Of a stretch of 64,000 nt of DNA, positions 9,993 through 19,497 are shown piece by piece (position 1 is the stretch's first letter; each line of letters starts with the position of its first letter). Made by a program: the position numbers and the translations under genes. Below the pieces are notes generated by a model. The model saw only the letters and a program-made list of their open reading frames with translations. It made no database searches and was not told where the DNA came from. Source of the DNA: Nonlabens marinus S1-08 (GTDB lineage Bacteria > Bacteroidota > Bacteroidia > Flavobacteriales > Flavobacteriaceae); assembly GCF_000831385.1 (NCBI RefSeq), contig NZ_AP014548.1, positions 372,001 to 436,000 on the forward strand, in the 5' to 3' direction.

Positions 9993-11969
9993 TTATATTT
10001 TCTTCAACACGATTTTCTCAGCGTCCTTATCTACAATAGAGGTGAAAAACTGCTTCCAAAATTTATAATCGTTAGGGATTACAGTGGTGCCATTCATCGT
10101 ATAGTCTGACATTACAGATATTCTATTCCCATTTTGGGAAACCGTATACTTATAGACTCCTACATTATCGCCATAAACGTATTGTGCGCTTTCCGGCAAG
10201 GACTCTACTGCATAGCCCTCTGGAAGGTCAATGTTCACAATAGTTTTTGAGCCTCGTGGGTAAACAAAGTCAATAGGAAATTGTCTATCCTCTAATTTGA
10301 AAGGGTTCTCATCAGTAAGCTCGTTTAACAATGGGGTGACATAAATTTTATCCCCAATAGCTTCTGCAGCATTTTTAAGAGTAACATTAAATTTTGCTCC
10401 AACTGGCTTTTCTGGATTTTTCAAATCCATCATTTCTAGGTTCTTAATCTCAAATCCCGGCGTATCGCCCATAAAATACTTGCTAATATCATCTGACACT
10501 CTATCGCGGTAGGTAGATCTGAAACCGTAGGCACGGTAATCTGTCATCCTTTTTTGCGTCGTCCCTGTTAAAGTCAAATCCTCGTTTAACGCTACATTAG
10601 CAATGGTCATCTCAGTAGACAATTCAGACGGTGTCAAGTTTACAAATTCAGACTTACCGTTGTCTTTGACTACTCTTCCCTGCCAATTCAGCGCTCGTAC
10701 AGGTAATGAATTTACGCCGGTATTTTCATCAGTAGCATCCATTAAGTAATATCCATCGTTGAAATTAGCTTGAGCTACTACATAATCAAACCCAAATCGA
10801 GTTGGAAATAAGGGTGTTCCATTATTTCTGGAACTGACTAAAACAGGATTCGCATCTATTCCTGCAGTTCTAAGCATGGAGACAAGTAGTAAATTGATAT
10901 CGCTTACATTACCAGAGCCTTCTTCATAAGCATCTTTCAATCCTTTTTGGGCCATAGTCCCGTAGTACTGATTCCACTTAACTTTATTTTGTACGAAACT
11001 TAGAATTTTTGAAGCTTTCTCCTTAGGGTTAACCACCCCTTCTACAAGTTTAGCTAAGTCATCCTCAAAAAACTTTGTTCGTTTCAACTGACCACCAAAA
11101 TCATCATTATCGTAAATACTACTAGCTACTGCCTCCCATCCAGTAGACATCTTTTCCATTGCTTGATTTGGAAACTTTTTAGCTGCTAGTTCTATAGTTA
11201 TTTTGGCTCTGAAATTATCTACCGCACCCATCATAGGCTCTTCTTTCAAGGCTGGAATATCATTCTCTTCTAGTGTTAGCACCTGGTTGCTTAGCTCGAA
11301 CTGTTTTGCGTCTAATTCTGCTCTAATCTTATCATCTTGAACTCCCCTAGTTATACTTGGCTCATAGGCAGCTCTAGGATTGAACATGACATTGTATATG
11401 TAGTACTCGAGCATCACAACCCGAATTTCTGATCTTTTGATGGGGATGTCATATTGTAAAATAACATCGTCGATAGTTATAAATGGTGAGCTAATTAAGT
11501 ATTCATATTCAATTACAGACCCTACCCTAGCATCTGGCATTGTAAAGGATTCTTGCTTGTAATTTTCACTTAATTCCTCTTCAAATTCATTTTCACTACG
11601 GATCTTTTCATCTTCAATTTTTCCATCAATCAAATTATAAGTCCGTCCCTTAAGTTTCGACATGGTTTCCTTTCTAGAACCACTAGCGTTATAGAGTCTG
11701 ATTTTTTTAGTTGCGTAATCTAAACCATCTGCCGTATTGATTTTAATACGCTCATGAATTCTTCTTTTTTGTGTAAATCCAGAGTTTTCACTGTAATCCC
11801 AACTTATATCTTCATTGTGATATAAAACTTCAGCAGCCGGAATTTCTTCTCCTTGCGCATAGGTGTTTTTAAAATCTATATCGTCCACTTTTCCAAAACG
11901 ATAATCTTGTGCCATGGTAAGGGAGCTTACTACTAGACATATCACTACAACAATTACTAACTTATTCAT
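9993..11969 (-). CDS. DUF3857/transglutaminase-like exported protein, catalytically degenerate paralogue 2
   Basis: 658 aa with signal peptide MNKLVIVVVICLVVSSLTMAQ. Same layout as its neighbour: DUF3857, transglutaminase-like core, C-terminal beta domain. The nucleophile loop reads GSGNVSDINLLL, with Val in place of Cys. The His strand reads FDYVVAQA, and the Asp strand is YYLMDATDE. The loss of Cys and His is shared with the downstream paralogue, so it happened before their duplication. An 8-bp gap separates it from the third member, suggesting one operon of three. Function unknown; a periplasmic location is inferred from the signal peptide. Confidence 0.75.
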   Translation of the reverse strand: MNKLVIVVVICLVVSSLTMAQDYRFGKVDDIDFKNTYAQGEEIPAAEVLYHNEDISWDYSENSGFTQKRRIHERIKINTADGLDYATKKIRLYNASGSRKETMSKLKGRTYNLIDGKIEDEKIRSENEFEEELSENYKQESFTMPDARVGSVIEYEYLISSPFITIDDVILQYDIPIKRSEIRVVMLEYYIYNVMFNPRAAYEPSITRGVQDDKIRAELDAKQFELSNQVLTLEENDIPALKEEPMMGAVDNFRAKITIELAAKKFPNQAMEKMSTGWEAVASSIYDNDDFGGQLKRTKFFEDDLAKLVEGVVNPKEKASKILSFVQNKVKWNQYYGTMAQKGLKDAYEEGSGNVSDINLLLVSMLRTAGIDANPVLVSSRNNGTPLFPTRFGFDYVVAQANFNDGYYLMDATDENTGVNSLPVRALNWQGRVVKDNGKSEFVNLTPSELSTEMTIANVALNEDLTLTGTTQKRMTDYRAYGFRSTYRDRVSDDISKYFMGDTPGFEIKNLEMMDLKNPEKPVGAKFNVTLKNAAEAIGDKIYVTPLLNELTDENPFKLEDRQFPIDFVYPRGSKTIVNIDLPEGYAVESLPESAQYVYGDNVGVYKYTVSQNGNRISVMSDYTMNGTTVIPNDYKFWKQFFTSIVDKDAEKIVLKKI

Positions 11970-11977
11970 ATTTTAAT

Positions 11978-13897
11978 TTATAATTTAATGACCCCACGAG
12001 CATTGTCGTGCTTTACTATATCTGATCTGAATTTTCTAAAATCGGCATACTCTGTACTTTTAAAAGTACCTGACTCCATCTTTAAAAAACGCTTGACTTC
12101 AATTTCATTTTCTCCTTTTGCTGAAACTGTCAGCTGGTAAGTTCCAAATTTATTGATTATTTCAACGGGTTCAGGAAGTGCGTCTACCACCATTCCAGGC
12201 TCTAATGCTATAGTGTATTGATCGATATCCACATAACCTCGCTGAATTTCTACATCAAAATAGCGGTTGTCATACACTGGCGGCTCTGATGTATTTCTAT
12301 TGAAAACAACAGGGTGAAACAATAGCAGGTTGCCCGTTTTAGAAGCATAACGTTCAATATTCATCTCTACTTTTTCTCGCAGCTCTGGAATTTTTTTATT
12401 GTTATTGATTCCAGACCCCATCACTGTCATTCCATTCAAATGACTCCAGCGTTCCATGTAATTGGATTTTGTGTCTATAGCAGTATTGTCGATTACATCA
12501 CTGCGCCATGCATATTGAACGCCTGTTGTGGTCATTTCTAGCTCTGCTGCAGCGCTCCCATCTGGCTTTAGTGATACTGTGGCCACCGTAAGCTGTTTGC
12601 TTAAATCACCAGGGTAGGCCGTGGTATGCATAATTTTACCGCCTTCAGGAGTAATTACTAGAGCGTCCCTATCGTCTGTAAACCCACCTAGAAAACCAAA
12701 AGGATTGGTTTTACTCGTACATTCCAGCCATACATCATCCTGACCATCTAGTTGCGGCAACATGATGATTGCGTGATTTCCTTCTGGCATGGAAAACTCT
12801 GTATCAAAATTTATAATACTCGACCCTCCATAAATACCTACGTAATTAGCATCTACACCAACCTCTTTGAGCAGTGCCATGGTATAATTAGAAAGTCCTT
12901 TACAATCTCCATAAGCCATGTTATGAACTTCACTGGCATCGATTGGCTTCCATCCTCCTATACCCACTTGTACACTGATGTACCTGCTGCGATCTTGCAT
13001 GAACTGGTATACTATTTCTGCTTTTTCTCTATCTGTATTTGCTCCAGCTGTAAGACTTTTGATTTCATCTTTTACGTTTTGTGGAAGTTCTTGTACATCA
13101 GATAATAATTCATCGTGCATCCATTTTCCAAATTGCTTCCAATCTTTATTTGCGCCACCTACACCTTCCATTTTAAAAACCTCTAAGGCTACTTTTACGA
13201 TAGGTGTTGTTTTTGACAAACTGGGTTGGTAGGCTTCTTTTTTGAGTGCAGGGACATTGCTAATACTCCATTTATTTTTTCCATCAACTGCAACCTCATA
13301 GCCTTCAAAATTTTCCTCTTTAGTTTTAAGATTGATCTCAGAATCATTAAGAACCCTAAAGGTGCTAGACTCTACACCTACATAAAAATCTTCCATAGGC
13401 ATCCATCGAGGCAAGAAAGCGGTTGAACTTATTTCAACTTTTGCCGTAAAGTGTACCGTAATAGGGTACGATCTAGGTGTGTATTCCATGTATTTGACAC
13501 GGTTATCCTCGTACAAACTAAAGTCACTCACCGCACTCACATCTCTAAAATCTTTCTCCTTAATGGTTTTAATTTCATTCCCTAACGCGTCGTAGATAAC
13601 AGCTCGCAAATCCTTGATTTGGAAATTATCACTGTAAGATTTTGCAGCATTCACATCCCGCATGCCCAAGTCGTTTAGCACGGTTATGATTCGATCTGTT
13701 TCGACAATAGCCTGATCTACGTCTTTAATATAAAGGGTAACATCATGTTGACGTACTACAGAGTTTGCATTGACTTTTAAATCTTTGGGAGTGGTGAGTG
13801 AGATGAATTTAGACGTCGTTTGTGCCTGGCTCCCCCAGGTGTTACAAAACAGGAGGCTCGCCAGCACTAGTCTTGAGATATTTTTCATAAGCTCCAC
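11978..13897 (-). CDS. DUF3857/transglutaminase-like exported protein with intact Cys
   Basis: 639 aa with an N-terminal signal segment (LVLASLLFCNTWGSQAQ). DUF3857 domain about 50-230, transglutaminase-like domain about 290-400. Here the catalytic site is complete: Cys in AYGDCKGLSNY, His in EGNHAIIML, and an acidic residue in WLECTS. This makes it the only one of the three neighbours with a plausible thiol active site. First gene of the three-gene unit. The substrate (protease-like or cross-linking) cannot be told from sequence. Confidence 0.78.
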   Translation of the reverse strand: MELMKNISRLVLASLLFCNTWGSQAQTTSKFISLTTPKDLKVNANSVVRQHDVTLYIKDVDQAIVETDRIITVLNDLGMRDVNAAKSYSDNFQIKDLRAVIYDALGNEIKTIKEKDFRDVSAVSDFSLYEDNRVKYMEYTPRSYPITVHFTAKVEISSTAFLPRWMPMEDFYVGVESSTFRVLNDSEINLKTKEENFEGYEVAVDGKNKWSISNVPALKKEAYQPSLSKTTPIVKVALEVFKMEGVGGANKDWKQFGKWMHDELLSDVQELPQNVKDEIKSLTAGANTDREKAEIVYQFMQDRSRYISVQVGIGGWKPIDASEVHNMAYGDCKGLSNYTMALLKEVGVDANYVGIYGGSSIINFDTEFSMPEGNHAIIMLPQLDGQDDVWLECTSKTNPFGFLGGFTDDRDALVITPEGGKIMHTTAYPGDLSKQLTVATVSLKPDGSAAAELEMTTTGVQYAWRSDVIDNTAIDTKSNYMERWSHLNGMTVMGSGINNNKKIPELREKVEMNIERYASKTGNLLLFHPVVFNRNTSEPPVYDNRYFDVEIQRGYVDIDQYTIALEPGMVVDALPEPVEIINKFGTYQLTVSAKGENEIEVKRFLKMESGTFKSTEYADFRKFRSDIVKHDNARGVIKL

Positions 13898-13988
13898 AAA
13901 TTATGCGATTTCATACATTAAATAAACACAAAAATGTGATCTTAACATTCTTGGGATCTAAAATTTCAAGAATCAACACTTTTAACGA

Positions 13989-14435
13989 TTATTCTTTACT
14001 ATCAAGAATGATGGTAACCGGCCCGTCGTTTACGAGACTTACTTGCATATCTGCACCAAAAGTTCCGGTTGGAATGTCTCTATCTCGCTTTCGCGAAAGC
14101 GAACTCATAAAAGCCTCATATAAAGGAATGGCGATTTCTGGTCTTGCCGCATTTATGTAACTGGGTCGATTTCCTTTTTTTGTCTCGGCGTAGAGTGTGA
14201 ATTGTGAAATGACTAAAATATCAGCGTCTACATCTTCAATGCTCAAGTTCATCGTTCCATGCGCATCTGGAAAAATACGCAACCCGCAGATTTTTCTTAC
14301 TAAATAATCAATATCCGCTTGTGAATCGTCTTGCGTGATTCCCAATAAAACTAGTAAACCAACGCCTATACTGCCTACGACCCTATCGTCAACAGATACA
14401 CTAGCCTTTTTCACTCTTTGAATGACTACTCTCAT
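13989..14435 (-). CDS. dtd: D-aminoacyl-tRNA deacylase
   Basis: 148 aa. Hydrolyses D-amino acids (and Gly from tRNA-Ala) off tRNA, a proofreading step in translation. Hallmarks are MRVVIQRVKKASV at the start, SQFTLYAETKKGNRPSY, and the C-terminal cross-subunit GPVTIILDSK with the Gly-cisPro motif. Its start overlaps the rsgA stop by 4 bp (translational coupling). A palindrome copy falls in the variable loop before TGTFGADMQV and is read as SLSRKR (about 112-117), without a change in overall length from the family norm of about 145-150. Confidence 0.94.
   Translation of the reverse strand: MRVVIQRVKKASVSVDDRVVGSIGVGLLVLLGITQDDSQADIDYLVRKICGLRIFPDAHGTMNLSIEDVDADILVISQFTLYAETKKGNRPSYINAARPEIAIPLYEAFMSSLSRKRDRDIPTGTFGADMQVSLVNDGPVTIILDSKE
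14085..14102. repeat. Iterated palindrome copy inside dtd (18 bp)
   Basis: TCGCTTTCGCGAAAGCGA; read in dtd as SLSRKR. Confidence 0.97.
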
Positions 14436-15436
14436 GTGATGGCATGTTTGTCCTGGCGGTAATTATCCTCATCGCCCTTGACGATTTGAACATAACTTTC
14501 ATACCTACTCAAGTGGATCTCTCCATTTTCAACCCCTTCTTTGATAGCACACTTAGGCTCTTCCATATGTAAGCAATTATGAAATTTACAATCCTGTTGG
14601 CGTTCGGCAATTTCAGGGAAGTAGCCTCCTATTTCTTCTTTCTCCATGTCCACAACACCAAAACCTTTAATACCCGGCGTGTCTATTAATCGAGCACCGA
14701 AATCCAAATCAAACATCTGCGCAAATGTCGTGGTATGCTGTCCCTGACTGTGCTGGTCTGAGATTTTTTTAGTCTTTAGGTCTAGGCCCGGCTGGACGGC
14801 ATTTGCCAGCGTACTTTTTCCTGCACCACTATGGCCTGCAAACATGCTGGTCTTATCCAGCATCTTTTCCTTGATTTTCTCTATATTCTTACCTGTTTCA
14901 GCACTGATAGCAATACATTCATAGCCTATGGATTTGTAAAGACTCATCAAGTAACGGACTTCATCCAACTCAGTCATTGTAAGTAGTTCCTCACCAGTTT
15001 CTGGGTCGATGCTCACCTGATCTTGATCATCATTATAGGTGTCAATCTTGTTGAACACCAGTACTGCTGGGATCTGATAAGCCTCTGCCGTTAGTAATAC
15101 CCGGTCAATAAAAGAGGTAAAGGTTGGCGGATTGTTGAGTGTAATCAACAGAAATACCTGATCAACATTTGCCGCAATAATATGAGTTTGTTTAGAAAGA
15201 TTTACCGATTTGCGAACGATGTAATTCTCGCGGTCGTGAATCAAATTAATAATTCCTATTTCCTCATCGCCCTTCTTCTCGATTTCAAAATCCACCTTGT
15301 CGCCTACTGCTACTGGATTTGTACTCTTGATGCCGCTCAAACGGAATTTACCCTTGATCCTACACGAATAAAATTCACCATCAGTGCCTTTTACTTCATA
15401 CCAACTTCCCGTGGATCTGTAAACAATTCCTGTCAT
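14432..15436 (-). CDS. rsgA: Ribosome small-subunit-dependent GTPase RsgA
   Basis: 334 aa circularly permuted GTPase that checks late 30S maturation. N-terminal OB fold (about 1-75), then GTPase motifs in permuted order: NKID (G4, about 126), SAETGKN (G5), GHSGAGKST (G1, about 205), DTPG (G3). The C-terminal zinc site can be read in CKFHNCLHMEEPKC. It overlaps dtd by 4 bp. A hairpin terminator lies just upstream, isolating it from the aromatic operon. Confidence 0.95.
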   Translation of the reverse strand: MTGIVYRSTGSWYEVKGTDGEFYSCRIKGKFRLSGIKSTNPVAVGDKVDFEIEKKGDEEIGIINLIHDRENYIVRKSVNLSKQTHIIAANVDQVFLLITLNNPPTFTSFIDRVLLTAEAYQIPAVLVFNKIDTYNDDQDQVSIDPETGEELLTMTELDEVRYLMSLYKSIGYECIAISAETGKNIEKIKEKMLDKTSMFAGHSGAGKSTLANAVQPGLDLKTKKISDQHSQGQHTTTFAQMFDLDFGARLIDTPGIKGFGVVDMEKEEIGGYFPEIAERQQDCKFHNCLHMEEPKCAIKEGVENGEIHLSRYESYVQIVKGDEDNYRQDKHAIT

Positions 15437-15471
15437 CTATATCGTGCCTGAGTTTTCCATAAAACAAAATT

Positions 15472-15521
15472 AAGGTATTTGAAACGAGCATACCCGCTCT
15501 ATTCAAATACCTTAACTATAC
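15472..15521 (-). terminator. Terminator hairpin at the end of the aromatic amino acid operon
   Basis: AAGGTATTTGAA pairs with TTCAAATACCTT, with an inner GAGC/GCTC stem. On the minus strand it is followed by a T-rich stretch (AATTTTGTTTT). It lies 12 bp past the DAHP synthase stop. Confidence 0.75.
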
Positions 15522-15533
15522 TCAAAATCAGCA

Positions 15534-16616
15534 TCAACCGTTGATAACTTTCTCCTGGTGATTAATAGACTCCTGGTGAATTGCCTTGAAAACTCTCAAA
15601 ATAAATTCCTCACTCAAACCATGTTCTTCACCTTCCAGAATCATTTTCCCTAGAATCTCATTCCATCTTTTTGATTGAAGCACCGCAACGTTTCTTGACT
15701 TTTTTAAGGCACCTATGGAGTCTGCTGTTTTCATGCGCTTGCCCATAGTTTCTATAATGGCATTGTCAATCACGTCGATTTGAGCTCGCAATTGGCTCAA
15801 TTTTGATTGGTATCCAGCCTCGTCATCATGCTCCTTTCTTATGCGCAGGTCAAGGAAAATCTGTTTTAAGGAATCTGGAGTTACTTGTTGTGCTGCATCA
15901 CTCCATGCGTTATCTGGGTCGTAGTGGGTTTCTATCATAAGACCATCATAATTCAAGTCTAGTGCTGTTTGTGAAACTTCTAGAATCATATCGCGCTTTC
16001 CTGTGATATGTGATGGATCACAAATAAGTGGGATATCAGGATATTTAGATTGGAAATCCACGGCGATTTGCCATTCTGGGTTGTTGCGATATTTTGACTT
16101 ATCATAGGTAGAGAATCCTCTATGAATCACTCCTAAATTCTTGATATCTGCTGTGTATAGACGCTCCACGGCTCCAATCCACAAAGCTAAATCTGGATTA
16201 ACAGGATTTTTCACAAGAACTACTTTATCAGTTCCCTGCAATGCGTCTGCAATCTCTTGGACTATGAAAGGGCTAACAGTAGAACGCGCTCCTATCCATA
16301 AAAGATCTATATCATGTTCTAAAGCTAGGTCTACGTGAGCTCTATTAGCAACCTCAGTGGCAGTTAACAATCCTGTTTCTGCTTTCGCTTTTTGCAACCA
16401 TTTAAGTCCAATAGCTCCTACACCTTCAAAGTTTCCTGGACGTGTTCTAGGCTTCCAGATTCCTGCACGTAAATAAGTAGTGTCACTATCTTTTAATTCG
16501 TGGGCTATTTTCAATACTTGTTCTTCCGTCTCTGCACTACATGGTCCTGCGATAACCAATGGATGCTCCAGTCTGTGGGCTTCTAGCCAATTCCTAAACT
16601 CCTTTTTATTTTCCAT
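15534..16616 (-). CDS. Bifunctional DAHP synthase / chorismate mutase
   Basis: 360 aa. Residues about 1-260 are a class I-beta (KDO8P-like) 3-deoxy-7-phosphoheptulonate synthase: GPCSAET (about 20), RAGIWKPRTRPGNFEG (about 50), KNPVNPDLALWIG, CDPSHITGKR and IETHYDPDNAWSDA. Residues about 265-360 are an AroQ-type chorismate mutase (LSQLRAQIDVIDNAI, then KSRNVAVLQSKRW). It therefore catalyses both the first shikimate step and the chorismate-to-prephenate step. It is the last gene of the operon and overlaps tyrA by 11 bp. Bacteroidota often fuse these domains, letting the mutase mediate feedback control. Confidence 0.93.
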   Translation of the reverse strand: MENKKEFRNWLEAHRLEHPLVIAGPCSAETEEQVLKIAHELKDSDTTYLRAGIWKPRTRPGNFEGVGAIGLKWLQKAKAETGLLTATEVANRAHVDLALEHDIDLLWIGARSTVSPFIVQEIADALQGTDKVVLVKNPVNPDLALWIGAVERLYTADIKNLGVIHRGFSTYDKSKYRNNPEWQIAVDFQSKYPDIPLICDPSHITGKRDMILEVSQTALDLNYDGLMIETHYDPDNAWSDAAQQVTPDSLKQIFLDLRIRKEHDDEAGYQSKLSQLRAQIDVIDNAIIETMGKRMKTADSIGALKKSRNVAVLQSKRWNEILGKMILEGEEHGLSEEFILRVFKAIHQESINHQEKVING

Positions 16617-17466
16617 TTTCTATTCCTTTTAGTATGGTTTTAATTCTATTCGTTTGTTCCATATCTTCAAATATGGCTTTGTGATCGTTGTTTTTTACGC
16701 TTTCGCGAAAGCGGGATAAATTCTCAATATAGCCATCCAATGCATCTAGAACATGTTGTTTGTTTTGCGCAAAAATAGGCGTCCACATGGCTGGTGAGCT
16801 CTTGGCAAGACGTACCGTGCTCTCGAAACCACTGCCCGCTAGGTCAAAAATATCTCGCTCATTTTCCTCTTCCTGAATCACCGTTTTCCCTAGCATAAAA
16901 CTGGATATATGCGACAGGTGGGAGACATAAGCAATGTGTCTATCGTGGGCAGCAGGCGTCATGTATCTGACTCGCATTCCCAAAATTTCAAAAAGCTCTT
17001 TTGCCAATTCCTGCAACTTAAACGCGGTCTTTTCTACCTCGCAAACGATCATCGTTTTCTTTTGAAAAAGATTCTTGATCGCAGCATCTGGCCCAGAAAA
17101 TTCTGTTCCAGCAATAGGGTGGGCGGCTAGAAATTGTCGGCGGTTTTTATGCTTTGAAACCACATCGCAAATTGCTTTCTTAGTCGATCCTACATCGATG
17201 ATTAAAGCATTTTCAGGTACTAAATCTAATGCCTGTGGCAATACCTTCAAAGTTGCATCTACTGGGATCGAGATCAAAACAAGATCTGCATTTATCAGGT
17301 CTCCCATGACCGCCACTTTATCTATGATTCCGTTTGTTACCGCTCGTTTAGCATGGCTATTGTCTTTATCAATCCCGTAAAAGGTAGCATCCTTTAAATG
17401 ACTGCGCAAATCAAGCAACATCGATCCTCCAATGAGTCCTGTACCTATTAGAAAAACATTTTTCAT
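16606..17466 (-). CDS. tyrA: Prephenate dehydrogenase
   Basis: 286 aa. Oxidative decarboxylation of prephenate to 4-hydroxyphenylpyruvate, with NAD(P). N-terminal Rossmann motif IGTGLIGGSM (about 6-15), then HPIAGTEFSG (about 115), HDRHIAYVSHLSH (about 175) and ESTVRLA. No ACT domain is present. Overlaps both neighbours (4 and 11 bp). A palindrome copy is read as RFRES (about 252-256) in the C-terminal helical region, in a register that suits a helix. Confidence 0.94.
   Translation of the reverse strand: MKNVFLIGTGLIGGSMLLDLRSHLKDATFYGIDKDNSHAKRAVTNGIIDKVAVMGDLINADLVLISIPVDATLKVLPQALDLVPENALIIDVGSTKKAICDVVSKHKNRRQFLAAHPIAGTEFSGPDAAIKNLFQKKTMIVCEVEKTAFKLQELAKELFEILGMRVRYMTPAAHDRHIAYVSHLSHISSFMLGKTVIQEEENERDIFDLAGSGFESTVRLAKSSPAMWTPIFAQNKQHVLDALDGYIENLSRFRESVKNNDHKAIFEDMEQTNRIKTILKGIENGK
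16698..16713. repeat. Iterated palindrome copy inside tyrA
   Basis: CGCTTTCGCGAAAGCG; read in tyrA as RFRES. Confidence 0.97.
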
Positions 17467-18626
17467 GTTCTATCCTTTTTTGAGACTCGGTCCAGCATAA
17501 TCGCTATTTCTTCTTCTTTTACACAAAGTGAAAATCGCACATAGCCTTCTCCATTCATACCAAAAATACTTCCAGGCGTGATGAAAATATCCTGATTATG
17601 GAGCACCTCATCTACGAACTTTTTGTCATCTTCCTTTCCTTGTGGTAATTTGCACCACACAAACAATCCACCAGTTTGTGGTTCTGGTTTCAGGTCTAAG
17701 GTTTCCGCTACTTTCAGGGTCAGTTCTCTTCGATTTTGATAGATTTTATCTTGTTCCGCCAGCCAGTTTTCATCGGTTTTTAACGCAGCAATTGCTCCTT
17801 TCTGGATGCCGTAAAACATGCCGCTATCCATATTGGTCTTTACTTTTAAAACTTCTTTCAAAACATCAGCGTTTCCGGTCAACATGCCTACTCGCCATCC
17901 AGCCATGTTGAAGGTCTTACTGATGGAATTCAATTCCAACGCACATTCTAGCGAACCTTCCACCTGGTGAATACTCATCTTTTTCTCGTATCCTACACAA
18001 CTGTATGGGTTGTCATTTACTACAAGTATGTTATGCTTTCGTGCAAACGAAACCAACTTTTCAAAAACCGCTCTACTTCCAGCAGCACCTGTAGGCATAT
18101 TGGGATAATTGGTCCACATCAACTTCACTTTAGAAAGATCTAGTTGCTCCAGCGCTTCAAAATCCGGCATCCAGTTATTTGCTGCTGTTAGATTGTAGGT
18201 GACTGGTTGCGCCTCGCACAATTTGGTCGCGCTGGCGTAAGTAGGGTAACCAGGATCTGGAATCAACACCTGATCGCCTTTATTGAGAAATGCTAGCGAG
18301 ATATGCAAAATACCCTCCTTACTTCCCATGAGTGGTATGATCTCAGTTTCTGAGTCCAAATCCACATTATAATGGGATTTATAAAAACTGGCCATTCCCT
18401 CCCTAAGCTCAGGCAAGCCCAAATAACTTTGATACGCATGTGCTTTGGGGTCTTGCAGCGCAGCAGTTAATGCTGGAATCACATGGTCTGGCGGCAATAG
18501 GTCTGGACTACCAATTCCTGCATTTATGATGGGTTTGCCCGCGTTCATCAGGTTACGAACCTCTCGCAACTTAGTTGCAAAGTAATATTCTTGGACGCTC
18601 TTTAGTCTATTAGCTGTTGCAATCAT
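17463..18626 (-). CDS. PLP-dependent class I/II aminotransferase of the aromatic operon
   Basis: 387 aa, fold type I. PLP lysine in NSISKTFNMAGWRVGM (about 236), with the phosphate-binding pattern SKEG and DPGYPTY, and an Arg near the C-terminus (GYVRFSLC). Position between pheA and tyrA with 4-bp overlaps implies that it transaminates phenylpyruvate and 4-hydroxyphenylpyruvate with glutamate. Sequence alone would also allow an LL-diaminopimelate- or aspartate-aminotransferase-like role. Confidence 0.88.
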   Translation of the reverse strand: MIATANRLKSVQEYYFATKLREVRNLMNAGKPIINAGIGSPDLLPPDHVIPALTAALQDPKAHAYQSYLGLPELREGMASFYKSHYNVDLDSETEIIPLMGSKEGILHISLAFLNKGDQVLIPDPGYPTYASATKLCEAQPVTYNLTAANNWMPDFEALEQLDLSKVKLMWTNYPNMPTGAAGSRAVFEKLVSFARKHNILVVNDNPYSCVGYEKKMSIHQVEGSLECALELNSISKTFNMAGWRVGMLTGNADVLKEVLKVKTNMDSGMFYGIQKGAIAALKTDENWLAEQDKIYQNRRELTLKVAETLDLKPEPQTGGLFVWCKLPQGKEDDKKFVDEVLHNQDIFITPGSIFGMNGEGYVRFSLCVKEEEIAIMLDRVSKKDRT

Positions 18627-19435
18627 AAAGAAGCGTTTTTATAAATTCCTAATATATCTAGTTGTTCCACGTAAGGTCTTATTTGCTGCTTTGCCTTCAG
18701 AAACTGTTCTAAATCTTCCAACTCTAGATCAGCCACGAAAGAAAAAACAAATGGTTTTTCAATGACAGGTATCGACTGAATCTTACTTAAATTGATACGC
18801 TGAGCTCCAAAAATTGTCAAAATCCTTGCAAGCGTTCCCGGCTCATGACTGGTCGTGAAATTAATCGTCGCTTTATTGGCATCATCCACATAATTAGGTT
18901 CCCGCTCTACGACCACAAATCGTGTAGAATTATTGGCGACGTCCTGTAGGTCGCTCGCAATAATATCTAATTCATAAAGCTGTGCAGCGGTATCACTTGC
19001 GATAGCCGCAACACCCTTTTTTCCATCTCGATGTATCCGATAGGCAGCCGCGGCTGTATCATTTGTCTCAACAAGTTTCACCTCTGGATAACCTTGAAAG
19101 TAATTTCTGCACTGCAATAAGGCCATAGGGTGGGATTGCACTTCTTTTATATCCTCTATTTTTTGTCCCGGCAGCGCCATCAACTGGTGTGAAATATCTA
19201 GATAGTACTCTGCAGTGATGTAAATCTGATTTTGTCTGATCAAGGTATAATTAGGCAGTATACTACCAGCTATGCTATTGCCTATCGCCATCACAGCTTT
19301 ATCGACAACACCTGATGCTACCGCTTGTGCCACTTGGTCAAAAGTGGAGCACTCCAGCAAATCAGCTTTTTCATAAAGAAGGTTCGTCACCTGATGGTGG
19401 TACGACCCTTTGATACCTTGAATAGCTACCTTCAT
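18623..19435 (-). CDS. pheA: Prephenate dehydratase
   Basis: 270 aa. Converts prephenate to phenylpyruvate. Periplasmic-binding-like catalytic domain about 1-180 with the hallmark TRF in NNSTRFVVVE (about 158). C-terminal ACT domain about 195-270 (HEPGTLARILTIFG, then NLSKIQSIPV). The usual Phe-binding ESRP of the ACT domain is QSIP here, so feedback inhibition may be weaker or altered. First structural gene of the operon; its ATG is only 10 bp past the attenuator terminator. Confidence 0.92.
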   Translation of the reverse strand: MKVAIQGIKGSYHHQVTNLLYEKADLLECSTFDQVAQAVASGVVDKAVMAIGNSIAGSILPNYTLIRQNQIYITAEYYLDISHQLMALPGQKIEDIKEVQSHPMALLQCRNYFQGYPEVKLVETNDTAAAAYRIHRDGKKGVAAIASDTAAQLYELDIIASDLQDVANNSTRFVVVEREPNYVDDANKATINFTTSHEPGTLARILTIFGAQRINLSKIQSIPVIEKPFVFSFVADLELEDLEQFLKAKQQIRPYVEQLDILGIYKNASL

Positions 19436-19445
19436 TTTATACTAT

Positions 19446-19474
19446 AAAAAAAGTCCTGATGTGGATCAGGACTT
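19446..19474 (-). terminator. Attenuator terminator of the pheA operon
   Basis: Minus strand AAGTCCTGAT / ATCAGGACTT with a 4-base loop followed by a T7 run, 10 bp before the pheA start. Its 5' arm can instead pair with the end of the upstream leader peptide frame: CAATAaAGTCCT against AGGACTcTATTG, 11 of 12 positions. That is the expected antiterminator. Confidence 0.85.
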
Positions 19475-19497
19475 TATTGGGAGTTATATTTTTAAAA

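Noticed and set aside
15534..19435. Aromatic operon controlled by a T-box or tryptophan-type repressor
   Set aside because: No T-box consensus was seen; the leader peptide and alternative hairpins explain control.
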